From Nocardia sp. NBC_01327 (GTDB lineage: Bacteria; Actinomycetota; Actinomycetes; Mycobacteriales; Mycobacteriaceae), in the NCBI RefSeq assembly GCF_035958815.1, contig NZ_CP108384.1, positions 124,001 to 188,000 of the forward strand: 64,000 nucleotides of DNA, written 5' to 3'. How positions within the stretch are numbered: the stretch's first letter is position 1; each line of letters opens with the position of its first letter. Made by a program: the position numbers and the translations under genes. A model generated the notes under the pieces. That model worked only from the letters and a program-made list of their open reading frames with translations. It ran no database searches and had not been told where the DNA came from. This document shows, one piece after another, positions 43,271-51,232 of this stretch.

Positions 43271-43495
43271 ATGCCCAAACGCCAGCCCGCCCCCCGCCCC
43301 GCCACCGTGGAGTATCTCGCCCCCGAGATCCGCGAAGCCATCGCAATCGTGGTGAGCGAGATCTACGACCGCGAGGAAGACGACTTCTACCAGCACGGCC
43401 CCGGCGAGCGCGGCGAGCACCCGTTCCTGGCCCTGGAACGGTTGCGGGTCTACCTCGGCCCCTACGTCCGCCCCCGAGAGGGAGACGCACCATGA
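43271..43495 (+). CDS. Small acidic protein
   Basis: A 74-residue protein; AAGGA lies 8-10 nt upstream of ATG 43271. EIREAIAIVVSEIYDREEDD forms one amphipathic acidic helix. Its stop overlaps the next ATG (ATGA), so the two are coupled. Not recognised. Confidence 0.55.
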   Translation: MPKRQPAPRPATVEYLAPEIREAIAIVVSEIYDREEDDFYQHGPGERGEHPFLALERLRVYLGPYVRPREGDAP

Positions 43496-43704
43496 TCCCC
43501 TACCACGACCATGGCGAAGTGCTGGTCAATCTGCCCGACGTCGACGGCGACCTGATCACTCTGGCCCGCGACCGCGACGGCTACTTGCGCGTGATCGTGC
43601 ACAGCCCAGGCAACTGGGAGACCTGGGTCCGTCTGGACGAGGTCTCCACCGGATTCCTCGAGTTCGCGCTGCGCCGCGAGCGCCTCACACCCCGCCGGAC
43701 CTGA
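43492..43704 (+). CDS. Small hypothetical protein
   Basis: A 70-residue beta-rich protein (VLVNLPDVDGDLITLARDRD, LRVIVHSPGNWETWVRLDEV) with a basic tail. Start overlaps the previous stop. Not recognised. Confidence 0.55.
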   Translation: MIPYHDHGEVLVNLPDVDGDLITLARDRDGYLRVIVHSPGNWETWVRLDEVSTGFLEFALRRERLTPRRT

Positions 43705-43735
43705 CGCACAGAGCACCTCCCCGAAAGGACCCGTC

Positions 43736-43900
43736 ATGGCCGCCCCCTGCCCGTGGCGTGCGAAGGACTAGCCGCAGGACCCGGACCCGGACCTGTTGTG
43801 CGAGTACCACATTGCCGAATACGAGGGCCTGAGCGTGCACCAGTACCAGCGCCGTAACGCCCTCGAGTACAGCGAATGGCTCGATTCCACCCACCGATGA
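43736..43900 (+). pseudogene. Small gene with an in-frame amber codon
   Basis: GAAAGGAC precedes ATG 43736. Eleven codons (MAAPCPWRAKD) end in TAG at 43769-43771, but the frame continues with clearly coding-like sequence (LLCEYHIAEYEGLSVHQYQ, NALEYSEWLDSTHR) to TGA at 43900, giving a 54-residue product if read through. It is a nonsense mutant, an assembly error or, less likely, a read-through gene. Confidence 0.5.
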
Positions 43901-43921
43901 CCCCATCCGATAGGAGCCCGC

Positions 43922-44248
43922 ATGTCCACCCTCCCCGAACCCCCCGACCCAGCGCAGCGAGCCCGGGAACTGCGCCAGGAAGTCACCCGCAGCTGGCACG
44001 CCGACGCCCATCCCGAGGCCGCCTACCCCGACCTCGCCCCCTCAGTGGCCGCCCGCGCCACCGAAGCCCGGATCGTGCGCACCCAAACCGCGTATGACCA
44101 GCACCTGAGCAAGCACCGCGCCGAACTCGCCGGAATCGCCGAGTTCGCCCACGACTACGCCGCACTCGACGCGCCCCCGTTCGCCGGAATCGACACCCCA
44201 CCCTTCCCCGACCGGGTCCGGGGCTACACCTGGCACGGCCTCGACTAG
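43922..44248 (+). CDS. Small hypothetical protein
   Basis: A 108-residue protein after GGAGCCCGC. Charged helices (AQRARELRQEVTRSWHADA, YDQHLSKHRAELAGIAEFAH) and a Pro-rich end. No motif recognised; part of the continuous plus-strand series. Confidence 0.55.
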   Translation: MSTLPEPPDPAQRARELRQEVTRSWHADAHPEAAYPDLAPSVAARATEARIVRTQTAYDQHLSKHRAELAGIAEFAHDYAALDAPPFAGIDTPPFPDRVRGYTWHGLD

Positions 44249-44263
44249 AAGGGATGAAACACA

Positions 44264-44497
44264 TTGATTGACAACAGTTTTCGTGACGTGACCGATGCCC
44301 GCTACCTCTACGGCTATCCCGTGCACAAGGTCGCGCAGCTGCGCGAGTACCGCAACCCGCACGGAGCCAGGATGCACAGCGTCATCACCCGATGCGGCAT
44401 CGAAGCCCAAGCCATGGGCGACTGCCGCCACGACAGCCCGATGAGCCACGTCCGCAAAGCCGAATGGTGCAAAGCCTGCGCACCCAACGGCCGATGA
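44264..44497 (+). CDS. Small Cys/His-rich protein
   Basis: A 77-residue protein. The only in-frame start with a ribosome site (GAAGGGA) is TTG 44264. SVITRCGIEAQAMGDCRHD and RKAEWCKACAP supply C, C-x-H and C-x-x-C ligands for a zinc site. Similar small zinc proteins occur on actinobacterial plasmids and phages. No function known. Confidence 0.5.
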   Translation: MIDNSFRDVTDARYLYGYPVHKVAQLREYRNPHGARMHSVITRCGIEAQAMGDCRHDSPMSHVRKAEWCKACAPNGR

Positions 44498-44585
44498 CAC
44501 CACCCCCGCCGAGGCACCGCCCCCGGTCCGCGCGAGCACCGCCGCGCGTTCACCGAATCCCCTGCTTGCCGAACCAGACCCGCAC

Positions 44586-44626
44586 CACCTGGCACCGGAC
44601 CATCCTTAGCGGCCCGGTGCCAGGTG
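44586..44626 (+). ncRNA. CCTTAGCGGC-loop hairpin, copy 2
   Basis: Stem CACCTGGCACCGG / CCGGTGCCAGGTG is perfect over 13 bp, loop ACCATCCTTAGCGGC. It lies 30 nt upstream of the ParB-like gene. Confidence 0.6.
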
Positions 44627-44655
44627 CCAACCACCGAGTCAAGGAGCACTCTGAG

Positions 44656-46410
44656 ATGACCATCGCTACCAGCCCACCCGAAGCCGCCGAAACCTCAGCG
44701 CCGCAACCAGTTCCGACCGATCCCGCGCCGCGCTTCTACACCGACGAGGAGTTCCGCCAACGCCCGCCCGTGCCACTCACACCCGAACGCATCACCGAAC
44801 TCACCGCGCAACTCGCCGCCACCGTGACCGGACGCGTCTCGCTCGAGGTAGACCCCGACGACCTGGTGTTCGGGCGCAACATCCGCACCGACGCCATCGA
44901 GAGCCTCACCGCCGATCTGCTGTGCTCAATCGCCGAGAACGGGTTCGAGCAGAGCCCCACGGCATGGATCAACCCGTACGGCTTTCTGCAGGTTCGCGTC
45001 GGCCACCGCCGCACCTTGGCCGCCCGGAGGGTGTCCTACCGGCCGTGCCCGGTGATCCTGGTCCCGCCGCCCCAAGGCGACACCCCGAAGCAGCAGCGGT
45101 GCGACGAGATCGGCACCCAGTGGGACGAGAACGAGCACCGGGCGGCGATGACCGAGGCCGACCGTATCGGCGCAGTCGATGAAATGCTCGATCTGGGGAT
45201 GTCGGTCACCAAGGTCGCCCAACGGCTCAAAACCGTCACGCGTGAGGAAGTCAACGCGGTCAAGCGAATCCGCACCGCGAAGGCCCCGGACAAGGCCCGC
45301 GACGCCCAGATGGCGGGCTTGGACATCGTGCAAGCAGCGGTGGCCGCCGAACTCGATCCCAGCGACGAGGAAATGACCCGTTTGGTCAAAGCCGCTGCGA
45401 ACGATGATTTCGACCGCAGCGTGATCGCGATCGGGCGTCGCCGCCGCGCCGACGCCGCACTGGCCCAGGCCCGCGACGCTTTCGCGGCGAAGGGCTACAC
45501 GATCCTGGACCACGAGCCCCGCTACTACGACACCGACAAGCCCACCCCGATCAGCGAACTCGCCACCCACGGAGGACGCAAAGCCACCGTGAAGGACGTC
45601 ACCAGCCCTTCGCATTGGTCACTGGTACTGAGCCACGAGGAACAGCCGATACTCATCGCGACCGGGGAGCCGGTCGAGGCCGACAGCGTCGATCAGCGCA
45701 CCTATCTCGACCCCACCGCCCAACCGGCCGAAGGGTTGCACCACGCCGACGAGGTCCGTTTCGAACCGACCATCAAAGCCCACCACTACTGCAACGACCG
45801 AAAAGGCGCTGGCCTGAAAGTCGTCCGCGCCGGTGGCACTCCGAACACCGATCAGGGCGAGTCGAACCGGCGCGCCCGCAAGGCCAACGAGGCCGCACGG
45901 ATCGACACCGAGGCCCGCCGCCTGTTCATCACTGCCACCCTCCTCAAGCGCAAAACCCTGCCCAAGGGGTTCATCCAATGGATCGCGCACGAAGTCCTGG
46001 CCGATCCCGACGCCCTGACCAAGCAGCACGCGCGAGGGTTCGCCGCCGACTGGTTCGGAATCGGTTCGGGGATGGGCCGTTTCGCGAAACTCTCCAGCGT
46101 CAGCGGCTACGACGACACGTTGCCCGCCGACAAGCAGAAGACCACCGATCAGCGTGGCCTGATCTTGATCGCCGGAACGTTCATCGCAGCGACCGAGGCC
46201 GGTATGCAGCCCAATGAGAAGCAGCCGCACTACTGGCGCATCACCCAGGCCAACCCGCACGTCTGCTACCTCGGCGACGCGAACGCAAGCGCCCGCTATC
46301 TGCGGGTGCTGGCCGCTGCCGGATACAAGCCCGGCCCGATCGAACGCGCCGTGATGGGCGAAATCACCCTCACCGACGCGCTCGCCGAGGCCGACGCCCA
46401 AAACACCTAA
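44656..46410 (+). CDS. ParB-like partition/regulatory protein
   Basis: A 584-residue protein. Residues ~65-135 match a ParB N-terminal domain: VDPDDLVFGRNIRTDAIESL, IAENGFEQSPTAWINPYGFL, and VRVGHRRTLAARR, corresponding to the GxRR/GERR box that binds CTP in ParB. LGMSVTKVAQRLKTVTREEV is the helix-turn-helix. The long C-terminal region (~260-584) is unusual for ParB and unassigned. The AAGGAG ribosome site is good. A plasmid- or element-maintenance role is likely; no ParA is in the window. Confidence 0.75.
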   Translation: MTIATSPPEAAETSAPQPVPTDPAPRFYTDEEFRQRPPVPLTPERITELTAQLAATVTGRVSLEVDPDDLVFGRNIRTDAIESLTADLLCSIAENGFEQSPTAWINPYGFLQVRVGHRRTLAARRVSYRPCPVILVPPPQGDTPKQQRCDEIGTQWDENEHRAAMTEADRIGAVDEMLDLGMSVTKVAQRLKTVTREEVNAVKRIRTAKAPDKARDAQMAGLDIVQAAVAAELDPSDEEMTRLVKAAANDDFDRSVIAIGRRRRADAALAQARDAFAAKGYTILDHEPRYYDTDKPTPISELATHGGRKATVKDVTSPSHWSLVLSHEEQPILIATGEPVEADSVDQRTYLDPTAQPAEGLHHADEVRFEPTIKAHHYCNDRKGAGLKVVRAGGTPNTDQGESNRRARKANEAARIDTEARRLFITATLLKRKTLPKGFIQWIAHEVLADPDALTKQHARGFAADWFGIGSGMGRFAKLSSVSGYDDTLPADKQKTTDQRGLILIAGTFIAATEAGMQPNEKQPHYWRITQANPHVCYLGDANASARYLRVLAAAGYKPGPIERAVMGEITLTDALAEADAQNT

Positions 46411-46427
46411 CAGCACACGCCAGAGAA

Positions 46428-46458
46428 GGGGGCCGGAACCTATGCGGTTCCGGCCCCC
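46428..46458 (+). terminator. Terminator hairpin after the ParB-like gene
   Basis: GGGGGCCGGAACC (46428-46440) pairs perfectly with GGTTCCGGCCCCC (46446-46458), 5-nt loop, no T-tract. Confidence 0.7.
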
Positions 46459-46995
46459 GGAGTGCGAGGGCTGCCGCGACCGCCAGCCGTCCCCGACCTA
46501 GCGCAGCTCCCGCAGGCTCACCACCGAGCCGACGTACGTCCACACCGGGCCAGCCGGCATCGCACCGTTGCCCTTGTGCCGGCGGCCGGGGTCCGCGAGC
46601 TGCGCTCGCGCGGTGCTCGTCCCGTCGGGTGTCGGCGTGCCCCTCCGATCGGCACAGCAGGGCTATCACGGTGCGCCACGACGGCTCAAGGGAAAAGCGC
46701 CCTTGCCCCGCCGCACCGCACCGTGATCGGAGACGCCCAGCCGACCGGAGGGACCCACCAACACCCCATCCCCCCTGCGGTCCGAACCGGGTAGTGCTCC
46801 GCGGCCTGGCGGCCACGCACGGGGGCGCTGCCCCCGGAACCCCTGCCCTCGCCGGGGGGCAGCCAGCCCAGAGGAACGGGGCGCGAATGTCAAGCCCCGA
46901 ATCTGCCGGAATCTCCGCCAAATACAGGCAACACGCATTGCCGAACCCACCGAAAAATACCCACTGAACAGGTCCGACACATCAGCGAAAACGAC
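46459..46995. other. Gene-free region between transcripts
   Basis: Holds the second copy of the CCTAGCGCAGCTCCCGC block and a GGGGGCGCTGCCCCC-type GC-rich hairpin near 46825-46860. No convincing gene; the long minus-strand frame here has no start signal and low-complexity Arg/Gly content. Confidence 0.4.
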
Positions 46996-47033
46996 CCGAA
47001 TATGCGTAAAACACTCTAGAATAGAGATAGAAG
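46996..47033 (+). promoter_or_regulatory. Shared AT-rich promoter element, copy 3
   Basis: CGAATATGCGTAAAACA then CTCTAGAATAGAGATAG. TAGAAT is a likely -10 box inside the small palindrome CTCTAgaaTAGAG. It drives the third transcript, whose leader contains the second TTTGAnAA block (about 47091-47111). Confidence 0.65.
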
Positions 47034-47191
47034 GTGCGGGACCGGGAATCACTCCAAAGGGGGCGAGGACCACCCCCGCTACCTATGTAATTTGACAAAT
47101 TCACAGTGGATTCCCCAGCTCAGAACATCACCAGTTCTGTTCATTCTCGCGTACGGGAAATACCCGCGCGCAGACAGAAAGGAGCGCCCTC

Positions 47192-47512
47192 ATGGGTAGC
47201 GACTACTGGGAACCCTCAATTTGGCCTTTCCGGGTCCTGCACCGCGTGCAGGACGAGGACGGCCGCCAGGTCTGGAAGCAGTGGGGAGGCCCTTACCACA
47301 GCTTGCGCCAGGCTGCCGGATACATGTCCGCCCACCTCAGGACCCCCGAAGAGAAGCGGATTTCAATCGTTTTCGTGCGATGCCCCGGCCCGCGTATCGG
47401 TGCCCAGTCCTACCGAGTAGTCACCCTGTGGCAGGGCTACTCGGCACCACCGGACGAATTCGGCCGAGGCCCCTACACCGATTCTGCCGAAGACATCGAA
47501 TTCGAGGCATAG
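47192..47512 (+). CDS. Small hypothetical protein
   Basis: A 106-residue protein after AGAAAGGAG. Rich in Trp and Tyr (SDYWEPSIWPFRVLHRVQDE, QSYRVVTLWQGYSAPPDEFG), suggesting a compact beta fold. First gene after promoter copy 3. Not recognised. Confidence 0.55.
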   Translation: MGSDYWEPSIWPFRVLHRVQDEDGRQVWKQWGGPYHSLRQAAGYMSAHLRTPEEKRISIVFVRCPGPRIGAQSYRVVTLWQGYSAPPDEFGRGPYTDSAEDIEFEA

Positions 47513-47515
47513 CCC

Positions 47516-47809
47516 ATGCCGGACACAGGCGATAAAGGCTTCCCCGACATCGAGGATAGCGCCACAGATTCAGGATACGACACCGCATGGGTTTACGCCG
47601 CCGCACACAAATTCGCGGCACATGTATTGGACGCGGAAGATTCCCGCGCTATCGCGCATTACGCGGAATGGATTACCGCGCGGGTACTCGCCGCAGGCGG
47701 AAGCGAGGCATTCAACCCGATTCACTCGGACCAAATGAAGATCTGGGCCAGCCAAGGACACGGCCCGGACTGGTTACGCCCCTGCACCCCACCCAAAGAA
47801 GGGAACTAA
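47516..47809 (+). CDS. Small hypothetical protein
   Basis: A 97-residue acidic helical protein (AWVYAAAHKFAAHVLDAEDS) starting 4 nt after the previous gene; translation is probably coupled. No family recognised. Confidence 0.5.
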   Translation: MPDTGDKGFPDIEDSATDSGYDTAWVYAAAHKFAAHVLDAEDSRAIAHYAEWITARVLAAGGSEAFNPIHSDQMKIWASQGHGPDWLRPCTPPKEGN

Positions 47810-47814
47810 GCCCC

Positions 47815-48216
47815 ATGTTCGAAAACGCCGAGATCATCCACACCTACAGCCGAGCCCAAGCCATCGCAGACGGAGTGCTCCACGACTACATCGAACTCGC
47901 TCACGAAGCCGGATTTCGGAAATCGTTCGTCATCGCACATCACTCCTGGGTCGAAGCGGTGCACTGGCCCGAAGACGGAGGCCACGGCCAGAGCGAGACC
48001 GGCCGAGCGTGGGACGTCATCATGCAAGCCCATTTCGCCATCGCATCAGGACGCCATCGCAAGGCCCTCAAGACCAATCGGCTCGAGTTCACCGTCTACC
48101 GCCTGGTGCACGACAGCGACGACCCGACCCCGCGCCCGATCACCTTGGTAATCCACATCGGCCCCGGCGACGCAGGCGAACCCGTGTTCACCGTCATGGC
48201 CCCGCGCGACGAGTAA
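47815..48216 (+). CDS. DUF6573-family protein
   Basis: A 133-residue protein. IHTYSRAQAIADGVLHDYIE with AHEAGFRKSFVIAHHSWVEA is the DUF6573 signature found in actinobacterial plasmids and phages; RLEFTVYRLVHDS and ITLVIHIGPGDAGEPVFTVM complete the fold. Function unknown. It follows the previous gene by 5 nt. Confidence 0.7.
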   Translation: MFENAEIIHTYSRAQAIADGVLHDYIELAHEAGFRKSFVIAHHSWVEAVHWPEDGGHGQSETGRAWDVIMQAHFAIASGRHRKALKTNRLEFTVYRLVHDSDDPTPRPITLVIHIGPGDAGEPVFTVMAPRDE

Positions 48217-48239
48217 CCCGCCACCACCACCCCGGAAAT

Positions 48240-48272
48240 GGGCATCGGGCCGTCCTTAGCGGCCCGATGCCC
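48240..48272 (+). ncRNA. CCTTAGCGGC-loop hairpin, copy 3
   Basis: Stem GGGCATCGG / CCGATGCCC is perfect; loop GCCGTCCTTAGCGGC. It lies 41 nt upstream of the ATG at 48313. Confidence 0.6.
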
Positions 48273-48312
48273 GCACCACCCTACCCGAGCAGGCATCCCA
48301 AGGAGCCCCACA

Positions 48313-48594
48313 ATGCACACCACGACCACCGCCGAAGCCACGTGCGAGTACTGCGTGAGCATGTCCAAGCTCACGCAACCTCACCGGCACCGCGCCGAAT
48401 TGCTCGCAGTCCTGCGCCACGAAATCCGCTACTGCGCCGCCCGCGACGCCATCCGCACCTGGTTCGACGCCCAGTACGCCGCCTTGGCGACACACGACCC
48501 GATCACCACTCAGGCCCAGCGTGATGCCTACGTCCGCGCGATCCACCAGCGCTGGCACACCGAGCACCCCCAGGCCCAGGCCGCCACCGCCTGA
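48313..48594 (+). CDS. Small hypothetical protein
   Basis: A 93-residue protein after AAGGAGCC. CEYCVSMSKLTQPHRHRAEL gives a CxxC near the start, followed by helices (LAVLRHEIRYCAARDAIRTW). Not recognised. Confidence 0.55.
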   Translation: MHTTTTAEATCEYCVSMSKLTQPHRHRAELLAVLRHEIRYCAARDAIRTWFDAQYAALATHDPITTQAQRDAYVRAIHQRWHTEHPQAQAATA

Positions 48595-48615
48595 GTAGCC
48601 ACCGCTCAAAGAAAT

Positions 48616-48646
48616 GGGGACCGGACGCCGAGTGCGCCCGGTCCCC
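48616..48646 (+). terminator. Intergenic hairpin
   Basis: GGGGACCGG (48616-48624) pairs with CCGGTCCCC (48638-48646), 13-nt loop, then CTTTCC. Attenuator or processing site between two genes of the series. Confidence 0.5.
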
Positions 48647-48707
48647 TTTCCGAGTGACCCATCCCAGACCTGATACCCGGCCGACGAGGCCGTGAGGAGT
48701 TCTGACC

Positions 48708-49214
48708 ATGGTCTACACCCGCACCGAATCCCGTTGCGACCGTGACGCACTCGTCACCACACCAGGCCCGAGGCTTGTGCCCGCCCCGCGTTTGGAGCCC
48801 CCCACCGAGAGTCGCACCAGCACGGTGCAGCCGATCCCCAAGGCTGTGCCCGCCCGCCCGCCGATCGATCACGGACCGTTCCCGATGTGGAGCGAGAACG
48901 GCGATATCCGCGAGCAGACATGGCACCTACTCGCCAACATCCTCGAGGTTCTCGACCACCGGCGCACCGCCCGCCAACTCCGTAACCACCTGTCCCGGCC
49001 GATGATCGCGTCCCTGGAAACCCGCGCCAAAACCACTCGCGGACAACGTCAGTTACACACCCTGCACATCTGCCGACCACGCCCCGACGTAATCGAAGCG
49101 TGCGCAACCGTATGGGTCCGCGAGCCCGCCCGCCCCCCGCGCGCGGTCGCTATCGCCGCCCGCCTCGAGCACCGCCAGCGCCGGTGGCTGTGCACCGCGT
49201 TCCGATCGATGTAG
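48708..49214 (+). CDS. Rv3235-family protein
   Basis: A 168-residue protein. A Pro-rich first ~60 residues leads to WHLLANILEVLDHRRTARQL, then RQLHTLHICRPRPDVIEACA, and a C-terminal AARLEHRQRRWLCTAFRSM, the conserved layout of the Rv3235 family (compact C-terminal domain ending W.CTAF). Family function is unknown. GAGGAG precedes the ATG. Confidence 0.65.
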   Translation: MVYTRTESRCDRDALVTTPGPRLVPAPRLEPPTESRTSTVQPIPKAVPARPPIDHGPFPMWSENGDIREQTWHLLANILEVLDHRRTARQLRNHLSRPMIASLETRAKTTRGQRQLHTLHICRPRPDVIEACATVWVREPARPPRAVAIAARLEHRQRRWLCTAFRSM

Positions 49215-49252
49215 CGACCACGCCGCACCCGGCAGACCGCACCACTAGCGCA

Positions 49253-49280
49253 GGGGGCCAGTCGAACACAGCTGGCCCCC
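49253..49280 (+). terminator. Intergenic hairpin
   Basis: GGGGGCCAG (49253-49261) pairs with CTGGCCCCC (49272-49280), 10-nt loop. Confidence 0.5.
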
Positions 49281-49335
49281 GTGCTTTCCATTCCCAGGCC
49301 ACTCCCCCGGCCCTGAACGTGAATCGAGTAACCCC

Positions 49336-49989
49336 ATGACTGGGAACACCACAGGCACACTGCCCGCCGATCAGACCGTCGAAGAGATTTTCGCCGAGGT
49401 CACCACCACATGCGGCCCAATCTTCGAGCAGATCGGTTGGGCAGAGGAAGAAATCCAAGCCGCCCAAGCCCGCTACCCCGCCCACGCCGACGAGATATGG
49501 CACAGCTTTTCCCTGCTCCAGCATGAGCACCCCCTCATGAACAACGAGCCGGTCTACCGGGCGCACTGCCGCGAGATCCTCACCAGGATCGGCACTGGTC
49601 ACGGTCGCGGCACCCGCGCCGGAACCGCTGTCGAAGTGCTGATTGTCCTGCGCAAGGTCAGCCTTGCCGTCCCGCTCAGCACTGCCGCCGCTGGACTGTA
49701 TTTCCGTATGTGGCAGGCCGCCGGATTGCCCGAGATCGACCCCGAGGGCCACACCGCCGACCTTTCCCACTACGACGCGATTGCGGGCAGCCAGATCGAC
49801 GACTACGAGCGCGAAGTCCGCGCCCGCACCGCCAGGATGGGCCGCCTTCTGTCCCGCGACCTCCGTTGCTGCGGCCGCCACCACGGCGACCCCGTGCGAT
49901 GCCGCTACACCGCCGAACCCGCACCGGCCGCAACGCAATTCGCGTCCGCATCGGCCGCCGGACCGGCCGAACAACTCACCCTGATCTAA
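49336..49989 (+). CDS. Paralogous pair member A, function unknown
   Basis: A 217-residue protein related to the next gene: both share RWAEE-like IGWAEEEIQAAQARYP, YRAHCREIL, GTAVEVLI and LYFRMWQAAGLPEI. This copy adds a C-terminal CCGRHHGDPVRCRY segment with Cys/His residues. No ribosome site is obvious; the upstream GAATCGAGT is shared with the paralogue. Not recognised. Confidence 0.6.
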   Translation: MTGNTTGTLPADQTVEEIFAEVTTTCGPIFEQIGWAEEEIQAAQARYPAHADEIWHSFSLLQHEHPLMNNEPVYRAHCREILTRIGTGHGRGTRAGTAVEVLIVLRKVSLAVPLSTAAAGLYFRMWQAAGLPEIDPEGHTADLSHYDAIAGSQIDDYEREVRARTARMGRLLSRDLRCCGRHHGDPVRCRYTAEPAPAATQFASASAAGPAEQLTLI

Positions 49990-50000
49990 CCGCGAGTACC

Positions 50001-50034
50001 GGGGACCGGCCGAGCAGCACTGCCGCCGGTCCCC
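50001..50034 (+). terminator. Intergenic hairpin
   Basis: GGGGACCGGC (50001-50010) pairs with GCCGGTCCCC (50025-50034), 14-nt loop. Confidence 0.5.
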
Positions 50035-50079
50035 GCCGCGCACCTACCCGACCACCGACACCGAATCGAGTGATCACCC

Positions 50080-50601
50080 ATGCAACAACGCGACACCCTT
50101 GGTACCGCCGCAGTCATGACGATGTGGGACACCGTTCACGCCGACTGTTCCACCCACGATGACCGGATCAGGTGGGCCGAAGAAGCCATCAGCGCCGCAC
50201 AAGCCCGCCACCCCGACCAACACAGCACCCTCGACGCCGCCTTCTATCTGCTGATACCCACCCATCCCGGAATGTGCTCGGGACCGCTCTACCGGGCGCA
50301 CTGCCGCGAAATCCTCGAGCGCGTCAGCGCCGGAGCCGACACCCGCCCCGGAACCGCCGTCGAAGTACTCATCACGCTGCCCACGGCCCCGACACTGCCA
50401 CTCCCGACCACCACCGTCGCACTGTTCCTGCGCATGTGGAAGGCCGCTGAGCTCCCCGAGATCGAACCGCCCGCCCCACTGCCCGACTACGAAGCGACCC
50501 CCTACCAGCAGCTGCACATAGACGTCATGGAAAAGCAGGTTCGAGACCAGCTCACCCAAGACCAGCGCCCCGGACCCGAACCCACCCGACCGACCGACTA
50601 A
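50080..50601 (+). CDS. Paralogous pair member B, function unknown
   Basis: A 173-residue protein similar to the preceding gene over IRWAEEAISAAQARHP, LYRAHCREIL, PGTAVEVLITL and FLRMWKAAELPEI, but lacking the Cys/His-rich tail. A tandem duplication that has diverged well at the protein level. Confidence 0.6.
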   Translation: MQQRDTLGTAAVMTMWDTVHADCSTHDDRIRWAEEAISAAQARHPDQHSTLDAAFYLLIPTHPGMCSGPLYRAHCREILERVSAGADTRPGTAVEVLITLPTAPTLPLPTTTVALFLRMWKAAELPEIEPPAPLPDYEATPYQQLHIDVMEKQVRDQLTQDQRPGPEPTRPTD

Positions 50602-50606
50602 ATCCG

Positions 50607-50640
50607 CTGTGGCGGGCCGCATACCAGCGGCCCGCCACAG
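50607..50640 (+). terminator. Intergenic hairpin, 14-bp perfect stem
   Basis: CTGTGGCGGGCCGC (50607-50620) pairs perfectly with GCGGCCCGCCACAG (50627-50640), 6-nt loop. Confidence 0.65.
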
Positions 50641-50694
50641 ACCCGTCCTACCGCACCGCCAGCCGTACGGAACTGCGCTGGGGCTCCGTGCTGC

Positions 50695-50782
50695 CTTCCC
50701 GAGCGGCCGGCCCCCAGCCCACCCCGCGCCCGTACCCGGCCGGCGGCCGGGTACGACACCGGACGCGCGCCCGCTCGGGAAG
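50695..50782 (+). other. Nested long-range hairpin
   Basis: Outer stem CTTCCCGAGCGG (50695-50706) / CCGCTCGGGAAG (50771-50782), perfect. Inner stem GTACCCGGCC (50732-50741) / GGCCGGGTAC (50745-50754), perfect, 3-nt loop. It ends 33 nt before the next ATG. Confidence 0.6.
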
Positions 50783-50815
50783 ACAGCGGCGAACCCACAA
50801 ACCGAAGGACCCACC

Positions 50816-51232
50816 ATGCCCAGCAAGCGCAAAGACCCCGCGATCTACATCGGCGACACCGTGCACACCATCAGCGCAGACGGCACCGAAAACCGTGCCC
50901 GCTGGACCGTCGAGGAAATCCATGCCGACACCGACACCGCGCTGATCAGCCGCGTGTCCAAACCCGACTTCCGGACCACCCGCTACCAAGACCGCCCCTT
51001 CCCTACCGCTCGCATCGCACTGGTACGCCACGGCAACGCCCTCGACGACGACCTGCGCCGCCTGCGCGAGCCCACTAGCCAGAAACCCCACCACAGCGAC
51101 CGCACCCAAAGCCCCTACATCCTCGACGGCCACGCCCACCGCCCCAACACCCTCGTCACTACCGCCGATTCCATTGCGCCGGAAGGAGGTTCACTCGATG
51201 ACCCGCACCGCTCGCCCCATCCGCCGGTCTGA
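50816..51232 (+). CDS. Small hypothetical protein
   Basis: A 138-residue protein. AIYIGDTVHTISADGTENRA, RWTVEEIHADTDTALISRVS suggests an SH3-like beta barrel; the rest is basic and His-rich. It overlaps the start of the next gene by 35 bp. ATG 50816 follows GAAGGACC. Confidence 0.5.
   Translation: MPSKRKDPAIYIGDTVHTISADGTENRARWTVEEIHADTDTALISRVSKPDFRTTRYQDRPFPTARIALVRHGNALDDDLRRLREPTSQKPHHSDRTQSPYILDGHAHRPNTLVTTADSIAPEGGSLDDPHRSPHPPV

Noticed and set aside
43769..43771. TAG as pyrrolysine or programmed read-through
   Set aside because: No pyl genes or read-through signal can be seen; mutation or error is more likely.
46370..46921. Minus-strand open frame of 183 codons over the gap after the ParB-like gene
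   Set aside because: No start signal, low-complexity Arg/Gly/Ala content, and it crosses the terminator hairpin.
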